A stretch of 7,297 nt of DNA from an uncultured Anaerotruncus sp. (lineage in GTDB: Bacteria; Bacillota_A; Clostridia; Oscillospirales; CAG-272), in contig CATYWI010000057.1 of NCBI GenBank assembly GCA_958414155.1, forward strand, positions 1 to 7,297, read 5' to 3'. Position 1 is the first letter of the stretch. Each line of letters begins with the position of its first letter. Under the pieces are notes generated by a model that was given only the letters and a program-made list of their open reading frames with translations, did not search any database and was not told the DNA's origin. Below are positions 6,976 through 7,297 of the stretch, piece by piece. A program made the position numbers and the translations under genes.

Positions 6976-7015
6976 CAGCGCCTCGAAATACTGTATAAGA
7001 CATTTCGAGGCGCTG
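6976..7015. terminator. Perfect 14-bp inverted repeat, likely terminator
   Basis: Arms 6976-6989 and 7002-7015 (CAGCGCCTCGAAAT and its complement) match perfectly around a 12-nt loop. It begins 16 bp after the stop of the AT-rich minus-strand gene, so it probably ends that transcript and insulates the operon promoter. The clearer T-rich tract (TTCATTCTTTTCTATTTT) is on the plus-strand side, so it may also stop plus-strand transcription; on the minus side the tail is ATTGCGATTTC, which is weaker. Confidence 0.6.
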
Positions 7016-7031
7016 TTCATTCTTTTCTATT

Positions 7032-7297
7032 TTAAATATTCCGGTCGAATGTCACCCCGCATTTGAATTTTATTTGCATATATTTATCATAATTCTTTTT
7101 ATATTCTAATTTGTATTTTAATATATCATTACCTGAAAAATTATCTAGATACTTTTTATGAGTTTTGCTATCTAATAGTTCTTGATTTTCATTTTGACCA
7201 TGTATTTCTACATAATTTTGCATAAAATTTTTTAATTCACCTACAGTAACTAATCTTCCGTTTATTTTGCATAAATTTTTTCCTGATGTATTTATTT
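7032..7297 (-). CDS. 3' end of an unrecognised AT-rich gene
   Basis: The minus-strand frame is open from the window edge to TAA 7032-7034, giving 88 residues without a start; the ATG at 7223 is internal. The visible part is hydrophilic and lysine/asparagine/tyrosine rich: INGRLVTVGELKNFMQNYVE, later NDILKYKLEYKKNYDKYMQI, ending in KCGVTFDRNI. It has no hydrophobic membrane segment. I do not recognise a family and assign no function. Base composition is far more AT-rich than the operon next to it (the 60 bases 7081-7140 contain only 8 G/C), and codons are correspondingly A/T-ending, suggesting foreign origin. A hairpin follows 16 bp after the stop. Confidence reflects an uninterrupted frame, plausible residues and the terminator, not homology. 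Confidence 0.55.
   Translation of the reverse strand, partial: INTSGKNLCKINGRLVTVGELKNFMQNYVEIHGQNENQELLDSKTHKKYLDNFSGNDILKYKLEYKKNYDKYMQIKFKCGVTFDRNI

Overview
The window looks like a piece of a mid-GC gut-type Firmicute (class Clostridia) chromosome. The evidence is the Xre-type regulator, which resembles those on clostridial conjugative elements, the codon choice, the simple hairpin terminators and the carbohydrate genes. No rRNA, tRNA, complete insertion sequence or CRISPR array is visible. I cannot name the species.

Left part (1-2478): mosaic accessory DNA. A 5'-cut Xre-family regulator gene (1-723, + strand) ends in a perfect 20-bp hairpin at 723-770. Facing it is the last ~34 codons of an unrecognised minus-strand gene, whose stop is at 801-803 and which breaks off near 900-914. 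At the same place a plus-strand reading frame begins without a start codon and runs to 2478. It is the C-terminal part of an SF1 (UPF1-like) helicase fused to a DUF2726 nuclease-like domain. Helicase motifs II to VI and the C-terminal domain are present. The N-terminal half with the Walker A (P-loop) motif is absent, so this is best read as a broken remnant of a large helicase-nuclease, joined to a remnant of a mobile-element backbone. This junction is the most unusual structure in the window.

Middle and right part (2605-6950): an intact minus-strand carbohydrate operon. Transcription probably starts from an extended -10 promoter (6908-6936), crosses a ~280-nt untranslated leader with hairpins, and then reads a GPH-family sugar:cation symporter (5219-6622) and a cytoplasmic GH78 alpha-L-rhamnosidase (2659-5229). 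The two genes overlap by 11 bp. The operon ends at a hairpin terminator at 2605-2642. The simplest model is that the symporter imports a small rhamnose-containing glycoside and the rhamnosidase releases L-rhamnose inside the cell. The exact substrate cannot be read from the sequence.

Right edge (6976-7297): a perfect 14-bp inverted repeat separates the operon from the 3' end of a very AT-rich minus-strand gene that runs off the window and that I do not recognise.

I did not find a convincing complete new system. The points worth checking are the helicase-DUF2726 remnant and its junction, the long structured leader before the symporter (including an ATG-TAA start-stop with a good ribosome binding site), and the AT-rich edge gene.
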